64,000 nt of DNA from Piezodorus guildinii (lineage: Eukaryota > Arthropoda > Insecta > Hemiptera > Pentatomidae), in NCBI GenBank assembly GCA_023052935.1, contig CM041297.1, positions 98,974,484 to 99,038,483 on the forward strand, given 5' to 3'. Position 1 is the stretch's first letter. Every line of letters begins with the position of its first letter. Under the pieces are notes generated by a model. It saw only the letters and a list, made by a program, of their open reading frames with translations, had not been told where the DNA came from and did not search any database. The position numbers were made by a program, and so were the translations under genes. This document shows, piece after piece, positions 54,070-64,000 of the stretch.

Positions 54070-54930
54070 GATTTTCTGTGTTAATCACACTCTGTGGCAG
54101 TTAATTGACTTTTTTAGTTTCGGGCCAAAATTTAATCGAAGTTCATTAATAAGCTAAAACGAAACTTGAGAATTAAAATTGTTTTTAATATTAATAATAC
54201 AGAATAAAATAATTTAAAAAATAAAAGCTTTATGGAGTCTCCGTTTCATCTTGCCCCATGATGGCTGACCACCATCACTATAGTAACAGGGGTGTCATCC
54301 CACCCCCTCAGAACTTCCATGATGTAAATCCACCGCGGTCTCTATGGTTACCACAACGAGATCCTCCCATTCAGTGATGGTGTCATACTAAACCAAGGGG
54401 TTGAGTGATCTCATTGGTTTATGGTTAACCCCTACTCCATTCCTATTTTAATAAGAATGGCTTGCCTTTTTTAGAATTATACCCTACTGAATGAGTTTAA
54501 CATGGAGGGAATAAAATATTATGAGCTCGAGAAATAAATTTTCGTATCAAATTAGGTAATTAAAAACAAACAAAAAATTATTAGGGACTGCCGATAGAAG
54601 TGAAAACTTTTTTTAAATTCTCGATTTGCGCTGGAATTTGGTTGGAAAGAAGAGTAAGTTCGTTAAAGTAGATTATGTTGAGAATGTATGTGTTTTTTGT
54701 TTTTTTTTAATTATTTTTTAATTTAATTGTAGAGCATCATTACCCAGTAAAGATATATCATATTGAAGTATGTCATCGTAATATGTATGTAACTGTAGAC
54801 TGTGTGTGTAAGTTGGTGGTACACATGGCACATTCTTATGCTGGAACTACCATTTGTATCAAGGAAATTCAGACTTTTATGAATAAACATCATAGTTGTT
54901 TTACAAAGATAACCTTAGTTTCTCTCTCAA
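54070..54930. other. Unassigned sequence with GC-richer core
   Basis: 54235-54480 is richer in G+C (CCACCATCACTATAGTAACA and TCTATGGTTACCACAACG, two inverted-like motifs). The remainder is AT-rich. No frame or element recognised. Confidence 0.25.
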
Positions 54931-54934
54931 TTAA

Positions 54935-56085
54935 ATATTTATTTATTCATAGAAGTTTTTTGGCATTACAATTGTATTTGCTATCTGCTTTTTATGCAAT
55001 AAGCAAATATGCTAACAAAAGATGTAACAAACAACATGAGATAGATAAAAAAAACAACTAATAACTTTCAATATTTTAGGTCTCTTGGCCAGCGCCTCGA
55101 TAATCTTCTGGGCGGATTATATGGGTTTGTGGGAGTTGATAGGTTTTGAGTCAGCGGGTTTGAATTAAGGGTCAGTCTGTCATGAAACTTATTGTAGCGA
55201 TCAGTGGCAGTTGCAATGACGAATGGAATGTCTAGGTCAGTATGTAGTGTCTCGTTATATACGTAAAAAGGGGCATTTATAATTTTCCTAAGTAATTTTG
55301 ATTGAAATCATTAAATAATTTTGATGTTTGACTTTTTTGCTGTTCCCCATAACTCAATGCCATAAGTCTAAATTGTTTTTATTAGTACTTTATAAATAGT
55401 TAATTTGTTCGTCAATGATAATTTTGAACGTTTGTCTAGTAACCTCGAAAGAAGTCCATATCGTTGATTTAGTTCTTTTCTTTTTCGTTTGAGGTGGTAT
55501 GCCCATGTTAGTCGTTTGTCAAGGTAAAGTCCTAAATAACGTACTGCGTCTGAAACTGGTGTTAGAATATTATCGTAAAAGACCTGGAGGCAGGAGTTAT
55601 GTTTTAAAGAAAATGTGACGAACAGGCTCTTTGATTGATTCATTTTTATTTTCCATGTTCTTGCCCAGCAAGCTATGTCGTCCAGATGTTCTTGGAGTGC
55701 CTTAGAAGCCTTAGAGGCATCTTTGTTGGATGTCAGGATAGCTGAATCGTCGGCAAAGGTTGCTATAAGTGTTTCTGGATGCTGTGGGATGTCAGAGCAA
55801 TATATATTAAAAAGTGTTGGACCTAAAACGCTGCCTTGAGGTATACCTGCTTTTATTTGTTTAATATTAGAGAACTCAGAACCTACTCTTACACGGAAAA
55901 ATCTATCTTTTAAATACGAATGTAAAATTAGATAATACGTTGGACTAAGAAATGTTTTTAACTTAGCGGGCAACTCATCGTGCCATATTCTGTCGAAGGC
56001 CTGACTCATATCCAAAAACACTCCCGGACAGTAATGTTTTGATTCTAACGAAAAAGAAATATAATCAACCAATCTAATAAAAAAT
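54935..56085 (-). mobile_element. Jockey-type LINE (Jockey-B), 5'-truncated, minus strand
   Basis: 3' tail at the left edge (ATTTATTTATTC on the plus strand), then C-terminal ORF2 text interrupted by a few lesions (54960-55367), then a long intact frame. Same family as 8241-8912. The insertion borders could not be defined by a duplication. Confidence 0.85.
55368..56072 (-). pseudogene. Jockey reverse transcriptase, 234-codon open frame
   Basis: Central RT in one uninterrupted frame: GVFLDMSQAFDRIWHDELPA (catalytic Asp), IPQGSVLGPTLFNIYCSDIP, TFADDSAILTSNKD (FADD catalytic pair), WARTWKIKMNQSKS and RYLGLYLDKRLTWAYHLK, ending at a TAG where intact relatives have Trp in IKPIWTYG. The N-terminal RT and the endonuclease are missing because of 5' truncation. 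Probably not expressed. Confidence 0.88.
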
Positions 56086-56089
56086 ATAT

Positions 56090-56680
56090 GTTTTAATTAG
56101 CAATGAAATATACATTGTGCTTGATTGAAATCTATATTATTAAAATGAATTTAATTTTTAAATCTCTTTTAACCTCTGCTTACATGATCACGTAACATAC
56201 ATGATTTCGCTTTACTGTGATTTAAAAATTTACAGTAAGGTCATCATGATTTTGCTTCGTATGTTTAAATGTTTTCATGCAAAGTAATGTTTTAATAATA
56301 TTTACAAATATCGATATTTAGAGTTATGTGAATTACGATATTCATTACATTAACTTTATATACAGTAAGAGGTAATTTCTAAGACATAGTTTATCTACTA
56401 TGTCTTTACTCATTCATTTGCAACTGATTTTAATTTAATTAAATACTGAAGAAAAGTATTATAAATATCGATATTTTTGTGCCGAAATTACATCGGTATC
56501 GATAACGTTCACCGAAATTGATATCGTTATCCTATCTTTAATAGAAAGGTTTACACAGAGCGCATGCGCCAGTCTAGAGCATGTTGGTGACGTTACTATG
56601 GTTACGAAATCAAAGCTTTTACCTCTGCCAAAAATCGCATGATGCGCCTAAAGAAGTTTTCACTTCAAAAACGTTTATAA
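56090..56680. other. Unassigned spacer with possible promoter motifs
   Basis: AT-rich up to 56540, including ATATCGATATT-type segments near 56310-56520, then a GC-richer 120 bases with an NRF1-type site. No frame. Confidence 0.3.
56555..56610. promoter_or_regulatory. NRF1/EWG-type palindrome and CRE-like site
   Basis: GAGCGCATGCGCCA contains GCGCATGCGC, the consensus of NRF1 (EWG in flies). About 25 bases on follow TGACGTTA (CRE/AP-1-like) and GTTACTATGGTTAC, which is near to an RFX X-box. Such grouping occurs in promoters, but there is no neighbouring gene in this window. Confidence 0.35.
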
Positions 56681-56684
56681 AGAA

Positions 56685-56860
56685 AACTCTAGTGCGGGCA
56701 ACACACTACTTTTACTTACCTTGGTTGTTATAATCAATTTAAGAACTGTTAAATAAAATTAGAATAAAAAAAAAGTGTATGAATTAGATTCAGTTTCGTG
56801 TGAAACATATGTTTTAAATAAAATAATATCTATATTTGTAGATGAAAGTACCGACCATGC
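56685..56860 (+). repeat. Family A start fragment
   Basis: TAGTGCGGGCAACACACTAC then TTTTACTTACCTTGGTTG and AT-rich continuation. Broken off at about 56860; 56860-57120 is unassigned. Confidence 0.65.
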
Positions 56861-57129
56861 CTAGGGAGCTGAAATATTTAATGAAGTTTCATCTTACTGT
56901 CTAGATGTCCAATAAGGCTAGTTTGGGAAAAAAAACTGTCCTATAAGTGGTTGAAAAAGGAATTCTTGAAACATTTAAAAAAATTGGTTTTCAAATAAAT
57001 AAAAAAATATTCGTCTCCTGAAAAATTAAGTACTCATTTCAAAGATGATCAAATTTCAAAGCAAATGGAACCAAAATGATTAATCTGACCAGATTTAGCA
57101 AATATACTATCTTAGCAAATATATATATA

Positions 57130-57413
57130 TCTTCTTCTTCCAGTGGTAGGTAGGTGTAGGCCCTGGGCTTGCGGTGTAAACTCCTGCAAGTTTACACTCA
57201 CGTTTCATGATGCAATTTTTAGTGTAGGGTCATCAATCCCTACGACTAATTTTGTGAGTGGCCAACCTTTGGCTGACGGGTCTCACATACCCGGGGGAGA
57301 GGTTGTGAGTGAATCCACATTTTTTTTTTATCCTTATAAAAGCCCCGCCGGGACTGGGATTCGAACTCAGAACCTGTAGCACGAGAGACTAGCCACTCAG
57401 CCACGGGCTTCCC
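57130..57413 (-). mobile_element. tRNA-derived SINE, minus strand
   Basis: The minus strand starts GGGAAGCCCGTGGCTGAGTG. It has an A box TGGCTGAGTGG (57394-57404) and a B box GTTCGAATCCC (57356-57366), spaced as in a class II tRNA with long variable arm (Ser/Leu-like). A tRNA-unrelated body of about 200 bases ends in (GAA)n(TA)n. The 3' end of a tRNA acceptor stem is missing, so it is a SINE and not a tRNA gene. Both flanks are TA repeats. Confidence 0.85.
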
Positions 57414-57414
57414 T

Positions 57415-57415
57415 A

Positions 57416-57480
<65 letters not shown>
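57415..57480 (+). repeat. (TA)n microsatellite
   Basis: About 30 TA units at the head side of the SINE. Confidence 0.95.
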
Positions 57481-57484
57481 AGAC

Positions 57485-58020
57485 ATATTAAGTCAAATTA
57501 GACCCCGTATCCTTGTTTTCTTACGCGTAACCGTGGAAACACATTCAATGATATTAGTTTTTTTAATGAAATGATCAGGAGCGGCTAAAAAACGCTCATT
57601 TTTTAGAACGTGATAGAAGTTATTTCTAAACCCTAAAAACTCCTTATTTTTCTCGTTGGAAACTTTACCGAGGAATGGAATTAATTTATATTTATCCAGG
57701 AAATAAGGCGTGACTATGTGCAATGTTGTGGTTATGTTTACAAAAAAGCTGAAAATTATAGGGTAACTATGAATATGCCTTCTTCTACTGGTATATTTGA
57801 TTGAATAAAATTAAGTAAGAAAAAAAAGGCATTATATAATAGCAGATTATTTTGTGTGCATAAAAAAAGCAGAAAGAGTAACTTCTTGACGAAGTTGTAT
57901 GTATCACAGTTACTCATACAAAAAAATATACAATTTACTAGAACACAATATATTAGCAGAAGAAGCTGCAGGTAACAGCTAGTAACAACATAAAATATTT
58001 AGCAGTTGTTTACCAAAGCA
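57485..58020. other. Unassigned sequence
   Basis: A minus-strand frame of 76 codons (57493-57723) shows no recognised motif. No repeat partner. Confidence 0.25.
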
Positions 58021-58220
58021 AATAAAATGATATTATTTTTTTGGAATCTACAAAATTAAACGTACTTTAGAGAAAAAAAAAAAAGTTCATTCGGCACTAA
58101 AGCCCTGTCAGTATATTTAAATCAGAATGAAACCTAGATACTATTAAAGCCCATTAAATTTTATATAGATATAATGAATTTAATCAAAATCGTTAGAGTC
58201 GTTTTTGAACAAATTTTATT
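58020..58220 (+). repeat. Family A middle fragment
   Basis: AAGCCCTGTCAGTATATTTA, AATCAGAATGAAACC and AAAGCCCATTAAATTTTATA, ending near GTTTTTGAACAA. It is followed by text resembling a decayed Jockey C-terminus (FDKKLT and KPHVDYHL, about 58230-58300), too short to be sure. Confidence 0.65.
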
Positions 58221-58399
58221 ATCTAGCAGACATACCATTTGATAAAAAGCTAACATAGAAACCTCACGTAGACTATCATTTATTTAAATTAAATAAGAAC
58301 AAAATCTACTGAAGAAGTTGTCTCAGAATAATTTTGGCAGTGATAGGATATCACTGAATATATATCGCACAGTGATTCGAACTACTGAGACATTGATTT

Positions 58400-59080
58400 C
58401 CAAAAGGTACTAAAGTACTTTTGTTTCAAATTTGACATTTTGACATACTTGTATACTAATGGTTTAGTTTAATTTAAATTTGTCATCAGATTTAATCTAA
58501 AAACATAGAAATCGTTTAGAAACGTATTTGAAAATTGCATTTCATTACATAAGGTACTAAAACAACATTTCATTTCATTCCAACTAACAACTAAAAACAT
58601 TTCCTTCCAAAACGTATTATATCCTCTGTAAACAGACAAGCTTTCGTTTCCTTCCAAAAGAACTATTGTATATTTCCTATTATACTGCAGATTCTGCTGA
58701 GTAGAAGCACCTAATCCCGTAATATATCACCATTAATTTATTATTTTTTCATTTTATGAATTTTAATTGATTCGTTTTGCAGGTCTTGAATCACCGCTAT
58801 TATTTTGTTCAATGGTTTTAACCTAATAATAACTGTTTTACGGTTGTTTTAAACAACTTAGTTGCATATCTTTGGTTCTCAATTAATTTAAGTTTTTTCA
58901 TAGTATTTCTTCTTGAAGCCACATAAATTGGATATTATTTTTTTCGGAAACCCACATTTTAATAGACTAATAGTATTTTATCTTGCAAATGGTTGGAATT
59001 AGCATTTCCTGACCTTGCTAAGCATGGGAAGAGAAATCGCGCCTGATCTAACCCAGGTTTTTTATCAATGCTAACAAGAT
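58400..59080. other. Unassigned AT-rich sequence
   Basis: Contains several ACTAAAACAACATTTCATTT-like local motifs around 58550-58650; no element recognised. Confidence 0.25.
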
Positions 59081-59084
59081 AATA

Positions 59085-59540
59085 TGTTTATTATATTCGA
59101 ATTTATAAAATCAAAGGCACTTTAAAGAAAGCAAATTTTAAAAAACGGCATTTGAGTCCTTTCAGACTATTTCAATCAGAATTAAACCTATATAATATTA
59201 AAGCCCATTAAATTTTACATCGATATAGCGACTTAAATCAAAATCGTTAAGAGATTCAAAATGCTTGGTATAAAGTGGCTCTTCTGGTTCGCTGATTTTG
59301 ATGAAAGATTCGATCGTAACATCTCAGGCGTATAGTTGTCTTAAATATGAAAAACTAGTTTCGCACAACTTTTCGTTTTCGTACTAACTTACCACACACA
59401 CACACAGACCTTTTCGCGCGACTTGGTTATTTGGACTCAAGGGACCTTAAAAAGCGTATTTCCATTGAAAACTGCAATTTCAAAAGTTTCACGATCGCAA
59501 TATATACGATATTTCATATATAGGTACATGAAAGTTAAAA
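59085..59540 (+). mobile_element. Family A right half
   Basis: Collinear from the TTCAGACTATTTCAATCAGA block near 59160 through AAGTGGCTCTTCTGGTTCGC, CGTATAGTTGTCTTAAATAT, a short (CA)n, GACCTTTTCGCGCGACTTGG and the end ATATAGGTACATGAAAGT. The best illustration of the family's right half, without an insertion in the (CA)n. Confidence 0.78.
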
Positions 59541-59639
59541 TGCAATCTAAGGAGTTGAATTGCCACAGCTAATAAGAGACAATACTTCGATTCACAAAAA
59601 ATGTTATTCAGTTCATAAAATACATTTTTTTGTTTATTG

Positions 59640-59990
59640 TTTTATGATAGGATTACGGAACCCGAAGGTTTCTATGCCGATACCACCAAATTCCGCCTAC
59701 ACAGACTTGTCCTAATGTTCACCGTTCAAGCCCAAGTCCCCGAGATAAGCCTTAACGCAATCCTCCCATCGACGCTTCGGCCTACCTTTCGGATGTCTAC
59801 CAGTCGGTTCAGTGATTACTAACTTTCTCGGAATTCGTTCCTCACCGAGCCCACAACTTTACGCCCATTGAGTCTCCGCGATGCTATCAACTCAATTATA
59901 TTCACAGGGTACAAGCTCCGCAATTCCGCGTTGTGCAACCTTCTTCATAAAATACATACAATTTTTAAATGTTTGCAATTTATACCAAGA
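59640..59990 (-). pseudogene. RTE-like LINE C-terminal relic
   Basis: Minus-strand reading gives VRNEFRES, ITEPTGRHPKGRPKRRWEDC and VKAYLGDLGLNGEH, the C-terminal GRP.RRW.D motif of RTE-type reverse transcriptases, with stops. Same family or close to the relic at 25.3-27.2 kb. Confidence 0.72.
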
Positions 59991-60164
59991 ACAATGCCTA
60001 ATACATGTTGGAACCAAACCGCTGTGGTGCACGGTTCCACGCGGTATAAAAAAAAACCTACGTTTACAGATTATTCATTGGTATGGATGTCAACACTTAT
60101 TAATCCTCTTGCAAAAAAATGTTTGCCTACTACTGTACCATTTTTGTTGACCTGATGTAACAGA

Positions 60165-60690
60165 ATAAAATATAATTGGAAGAGAAAAATGCTTTTAAAA
60201 AAATAATTTTAAAACACTGCAAATTATTACGCAATGGTTCATTATTTACAAATAAATATAATAGGGTATAATTTTTTATATAGCTATTTACAGGCAATTT
60301 ACTAATATGGAAAGCAATAAATAATTTAAAGAAACTGGCCCATCACTACTGCTAATTTCAAAACGTTATGTGTCAGCTATTTTTGAACCAACTTAAATGA
60401 TTATTTTTTTGTTTTGTAGGAAATTTATTTCTCTATCAAATAAAATAAGAGACAAATTTTTGTTATTTATTAATTCTTTACAAAAGATATACGGATTTTT
60501 TGAAATTTTGAGGAAAGGTAATTTGTTTTTTACCACTACAGAAGTTCATTATTAAAAATAATAAACCAAAAACATTTATACTAGACCTCTTTACTATTTC
60601 CGTTTCTTTTCCTACCTAGTTATCAAGATATCACGTCTCTTATATACCAAAAATATAAATAAAACTTCCTCAGTTTAGGAAACAGAAAGA
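60165..60690. repeat. Family B copy
   Basis: Minus-orientation motifs: TTTACAAATAAATATAATAG, GAAGTTCATTATTAAAAATA, AATAAACCAAAAACATTTAT. No coding region. Confidence 0.5.
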
Positions 60691-60699
60691 AAAAAAAAT

Positions 60700-61020
60700 T
60701 TCGTGCAAGGACTTCTTCCATTTCATTGAGCTTTGGAAGAAGATCTCAAAACTGATCGAGAACTTGCAGAGAAAATCCATGTGAACAAACCACCTCAAGG
60801 CGATTGGAAAGGTGAAGAAACTGGAGATATGGGTTCCTCTCTCATTTAACGACCGCCGAAAAATTAAGCGTTTGAAATTTGTGCCTCACTCCTTTAACAA
60901 ACAACAACGATCCATTTTTGTCCATAATTTTTACTTGTGATGAGAAGTGGATCATCTAGTTAACAGCAAATTTTCTGGACATGGCTCGACAAAGGAGGAG
61001 TATCAAGATAATTTATTGAC
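60700..61020 (+). pseudogene. mariner transposase relic
   Basis: Fragments in two frames: KVKKLEIWVPLSFNDRRKIK (the WVPHEL-type motif), SFNKQQRSIF, TCDEKWII with the first catalytic Asp, and a residual SKFSGHGST matching a SK.GHGST-like segment. No terminal repeats are visible. It differs from the mariner at 61.6-62.8 kb. Confidence 0.68.
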
Positions 61021-61139
61021 TAAAGAGAAGTAGAAAATGGGTTTTCTGAATTTATAAAATCAATGATTCCATTATATTCAGAGCGTATGGAAAATCTGCC
61101 TAAATGTTGTCTTAAATGTATTTAAAGCAACTGAAACTA

Positions 61140-61540
61140 TTTTATTTATTTATTTATGACACCTCTATCCTTGTGACTTATTGGCGTTTACACTTACATT
61201 TTATACTCTATGATAGTATAGACTTCTTTTCAAATATTTGAAGAGGATGGTTACTTTGCTTTCACCATTTTTAAGAGTGTCTTTTAGTGTATAGTCCATT
61301 TTTAGTTTTAATCTCATTTTTCTGCGAATTGGACAATCTAATAATACATGTTTCACTGTCTTTATTGTGTTACATTGGGTACATGTTGGGACTTCCAGAC
61401 CTCGCAGAAGGTAGCCATGGGAGAAATTGCTATGTCCTATTCGGAGTCTGCAGAGGGTTACTTCTTCTCTCCTTGACTTCCTGTAGGTCTTCCAACGGGC
61501 ACAATGTTTTTTAATTTCATTTAATTTTTATGAATTCACA
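61140..61540 (-). pseudogene. I-type LINE 3' end, minus strand
   Basis: Minus-strand reading is well preserved: HCARWKTYRKSRREEVTLCR, LRIGHSNFSHGYLLRGLEVP, TCTQCNTIKTVKHVLLDCP and KVTILFKYLKRSLYYHRV, then stop. This is the Cys/His tail after RNase H. The (TAAA)n tail is at the left edge. Same family as 45.3-46.6 kb. Confidence 0.85.
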
Positions 61541-61570
61541 TTCCACGCGTGAAAACTATTTTGATTAATA

Positions 61571-62762
61571 TTGGGTTGTCCGGAAAGTTCGTAGAGAAAT
61601 TTGAACATAAATTAAAATTGATGAACAGCTTAAAATTTATTTATTTAATCTTCAAAATAACTACCACTTAGCGATTGCCCTTTCGCCTTTATATCCCTTT
61701 TTCCCAAAAATAACTGTCCTTACTGGAAATCCGAAGGAGCTATGGCACGAGAGTACGGCGGGTGAGGTAAAACCTTCCATATGAAGCTTAATAACTTTTG
61801 CCGAGTCCTTAAAGACACATTGGCTGTTTTCTTGGTGGAATAGCACTCCTTTCCGATTTGCCAACTCTGGCCGTTTCTCTTCAATTGCTGCCTTCAATCG
61901 ATCTAACTGGGCGCAGTAAAAGTCCGTATTTATAGTTTGTTTTGTGGAAGGAGCTCAAAATGTATGGCTTCCTTGTAGTCCCACCAAATACTGAGCACCA
62001 ACTTTCTTGGATGCAAGCCGGCCTTTGGTGTTGCGAGCGGCGTCGTTCCAGGCAACCTTCAAGATTTTTTCTGCTGGTGTTGATGTAGAGAATCCATGTT
62101 TCGTCACCAATAACAACTCGTTTCAAAAAGGGATCCTCCACATTTTTTTCAGCGGCAAATCACAATACGAAATCCTTTCAATAAGGTTCCTTTTACTGAG
62201 CTCGTGGAGAACCCAAACGTCGTAACGACAGACTTAACCGGCCTTCTTTAGATGATCAAAAACGGTCGATTTGCAGGCTTTTAACTCCGCAGCTATCTCA
62301 CGGACAGTAATTCGTGGATTGTTTGCGATGGCCGTCATAATATCATCGGTGTCAAGAGTTGAACTCGGCGAGCTGGGGGTTGGTATTCCAAATCTCCTGA
62401 TCTAAACCGCGAAAACTACTTCTTAACCGTGCTATCAGCAATTGAATTAAAAATTTAAAATTAATTGACAGAAATTGAAAGCCATACACGGCACGAATCT
62501 TTGTTGCAGTTGGGCTGCGTTTTCTCTTGTTTTAAAAAGGACAGCATAATATGCGAAAAAGAAACTAAATCGTCACTCATGTTGGTTCATAAACTCACTA
62601 CTGAGCCTTTATAAAGACGAATTCAGTGTGTAAACATAGTTAATTCCATGAGGATTAAAGGCATATAAATAAGCATTAGCTTTGTGATTCATTTTTAGTA
62701 GAAAAAATAAAAGGTAAATTTTATTTTAAAAATTCTCTACGAATTTTTTTCGGGCAACCCAA
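61571..62762 (-). mobile_element. mariner element with both terminal repeats
   Basis: TIRs TTGGGTTGTCCGGAAAGTTC (left) and TTGGGTTGCCCGAAAAAAAT (complement of right end), flanked by TA on both sides. Length 1192 bp, close to the usual 1.3 kb. The transposase runs on the minus strand and is decayed. Confidence 0.92.
61661..62580 (-). pseudogene. mariner transposase, inactivated
   Basis: In order on the minus strand: helix-turn-helix (NPRITVREIAAELKACKSTV), a stop in DHLKKAG.VCRYDVWVLHEL, RVVIGDETWILYINTSRK (first catalytic Asp in GDETW), ELANRKGVLFHQENSQCV where the family has HDNAR/HDNAP (second Asp replaced by Gln), and HPPYSRAIAPSDF in another frame (third Asp in SDF). The loss of the second acidic residue, with several stops and frameshifts, shows it is dead. 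Confidence 0.88.
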
Positions 62763-62764
62763 TA

Positions 62765-63040
62765 AATACAATTATAAATAATTTATTCTCTTTTAAAACT
62801 ATAATCCTGCATTATTTCTCGGGCAACAAAATAAATAAAATATAACTATTTTGTATTTTTCTACGATTACCTACCTACTGTAAAAATTGGAATTGGGAAC
62901 ATATTTTAATCCAAGTTCTCAACGAAGGGTGTTACAAAATCCTTGTGTATATGTGATAAGTTTTGCTAAAAACGGAAATGTAACCACATTTAAGATAGGT
63001 ATATGCCTATTTCCGTTAGACCGAGTATTCCTAGAATATT
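62765..63040. other. Spacer, nothing recognised
   Basis: AT-rich with one CGGGCAACAAAATAAATAAA segment resembling the adjacent mariner end, perhaps a fragment of it. Confidence 0.25.
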
Positions 63041-63440
63041 AAAGCTAAAGCTTGAGTAGAGCCAGAATGGACGGATGCTGCGGCGTCAGATAATATATTC
63101 TCCCGGCTACGCGATGGTGACTAAGGGGCATATATAAAACTAGGCAGGCAGGTTTACGGCTGTTTTGTCTCCTTTTATTGGTCGGCTTGTTTATTGCCCA
63201 ATGACAATGAGTAGCCCCCAGCCACCGAAATTCGTCGCAGTAAAACCCCCGCATCAATTCCAGCAAGATGATTGGACGATAAAGGCGGGCCATTTTGACC
63301 AACCGCCAAGCTCCATCTTACAGCTCCAATACACTTTTATGGAAGTTGAAACTCCAAAACAGGACTCTTTGAATTTATTGCCCTGCGGAACCTTCACCAT
63401 CCCCTGGATTAACCGCCTACTTTAAACTGGCAAGTATCCC
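63040..63440 (+). promoter_or_regulatory. CCAAT-rich, TATA-containing candidate promoter
   Basis: GC-richer than the surroundings, with several CCAAT/ATTGG boxes (about 63176, 63197, 63271 and 63327) and a TATA-like CATATATAAAAC (63129-63140). A 75-codon frame from an ATG at 63201 (SSPQPPKFVAVKPPHQFQQD) ends at 63425. I do not recognise it. It could be the 5' end of a host gene reading out of the window, or an LTR/element promoter. Confidence 0.3.
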
Positions 63441-63444
63441 TGAA

Positions 63445-63740
63445 TTATTATAGAAAAGTATTTTCCACGTTATCACCTCTTAGAGAGGAATTTCAATTTT
63501 CTCCGAGGGAGAGTAACGGTTATGCGTAAAAACAAGTGGAAAATCCATAAAGATAAGTATGATGAGTAAGAGAAGCTCTTACTTGATAAGGTCCATCCAG
63601 AGTGGGTACTGCACAGGTAGAGTTACGGTAAACAATATGCAATCACTGTTACAATGTATGAAAAGCCACTCCAATCCTATAACATAATAAGTTACAACTA
63701 TTATAACAAAAATTATTTTGAAGTACAAGTTAATTTTAAA
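63445..63740. other. Spacer, nothing recognised
   Basis: Includes AGAGAAGCTCTTACTTG and a GTAGAGTTACGGTAAAC segment; no feature can be supported. Confidence 0.25.
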
Positions 63741-64000
63741 ATTGACTGAATGAAAGAAAACCTATCTATATTCATAATTATTTTTAAAACTTGTTAAAAT
63801 CCATTAAAGAAATTTTAAATAAAGTCAGAGTTGCAAAGGTTAACAAATTACAATGAATTTCGATGTAAACATGTTTTTCAGATGAAATTATCTAAGAAAA
63901 GAAATTATTATCTACAACATAGTTTTATTAGCTTTGCATCGCTCTCCATTACCTTAAACATTTTTATCATAACATATATTTTTTATTTTAATCTATATTA
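63740..64000 (+). repeat. Degenerate Family A copy at window end
   Basis: AATTTTAAATAAAGTCAGAG, AAATTATTATCTACAACATA and TTTTATTAGCTTTGCATCGC followed by CTCTCCATTACC correspond to the left-middle of Family A. The copy continues beyond the window. Confidence 0.5.

Noticed and set aside
57336..57413. A genuine tRNA gene on the minus strand
   Set aside because: A and B boxes are good, but the acceptor stem cannot close and the sequence runs on into a SINE body with a simple-repeat tail.

Overview
This is about 64 kb of AT-rich arthropod, most likely insect, chromosomal DNA made almost entirely of transposable elements at different stages of decay. I base the assignment on the mix of elements: Jockey-, R1-, I- and RTE-type LINEs, a mariner, a Transib-like element, hAT-type MITEs, tRNA-derived SINEs, solo LTRs, and Penelope-like fragments with hammerhead-type motifs. 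No intact host protein-coding gene, true tRNA gene or rRNA gene could be supported. Most long open frames are pieces of reverse transcriptase.

Two noncoding families form the background. 'Family A' runs about 1 to 1.3 kb. It has one end rich in GTGCGGGCAACACACG and an inverted AGGTAAGTGAAAGT motif near both ends, with an internal (CA)n tract, and it recurs at least a dozen times. It is repeatedly the target of LINE insertions. 'Family B' is a motif-rich AT repeat (TAACTCAGTTATTTTT, TTTGGTTTATTATTTTCAAT) at about 3.3-4.1, 6.9-7.4, 51.1-54.1 and 60.2-60.7 kb.

Layout. 0.4-11.5 kb: Family A copies interrupted by LINE fragments, including an R1-clade LINE sitting exactly inside a (CA)n tract and an RTE-like LINE with a 5' inversion. 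12.5-16.1 kb: a four- to five-level nest (Family A, RTE LINE, tRNA-SINE, then a hammerhead-bearing fragment and a BovB-like RTE, plus a solo LTR). 17.8-22.7 kb: a foldback element whose arms are 21-bp tandem repeats, split by a 3.8-kb Jockey LINE with recognisable ORF1 and ORF2. 25.3-27.2 kb: an RTE relic split by a 1.57-kb Transib-like element with V(D)J-signal-like ends, itself holding a 720-bp Penelope-like insertion with three hammerhead motifs. 28.5 kb: a hAT MITE. 30.1-32.8 kb: a 351-bp satellite array. 33.7-44.4 kb: Family A copies, a MITE and LINE pieces. 45.3-50.1 kb: an I-type LINE, an inverted hammerhead pair, an orphan primer-binding site and a second solo LTR. 51-54 kb: a Family B inverted cluster. 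54.9-56.1 kb: a Jockey RT frame. 57.1 kb: a SINE. 59-62.8 kb: RTE, I-type and mariner relics plus a mariner with intact ends. 63.0-63.4 kb: a GC-richer, CCAAT-rich stretch that could be a promoter.

The elements do not cooperate as a pathway. Their order can be read as a stratigraphy, because many insertions keep target-site duplications. I could run no alignment or database search, so family and clade names rest on motifs I recognise.
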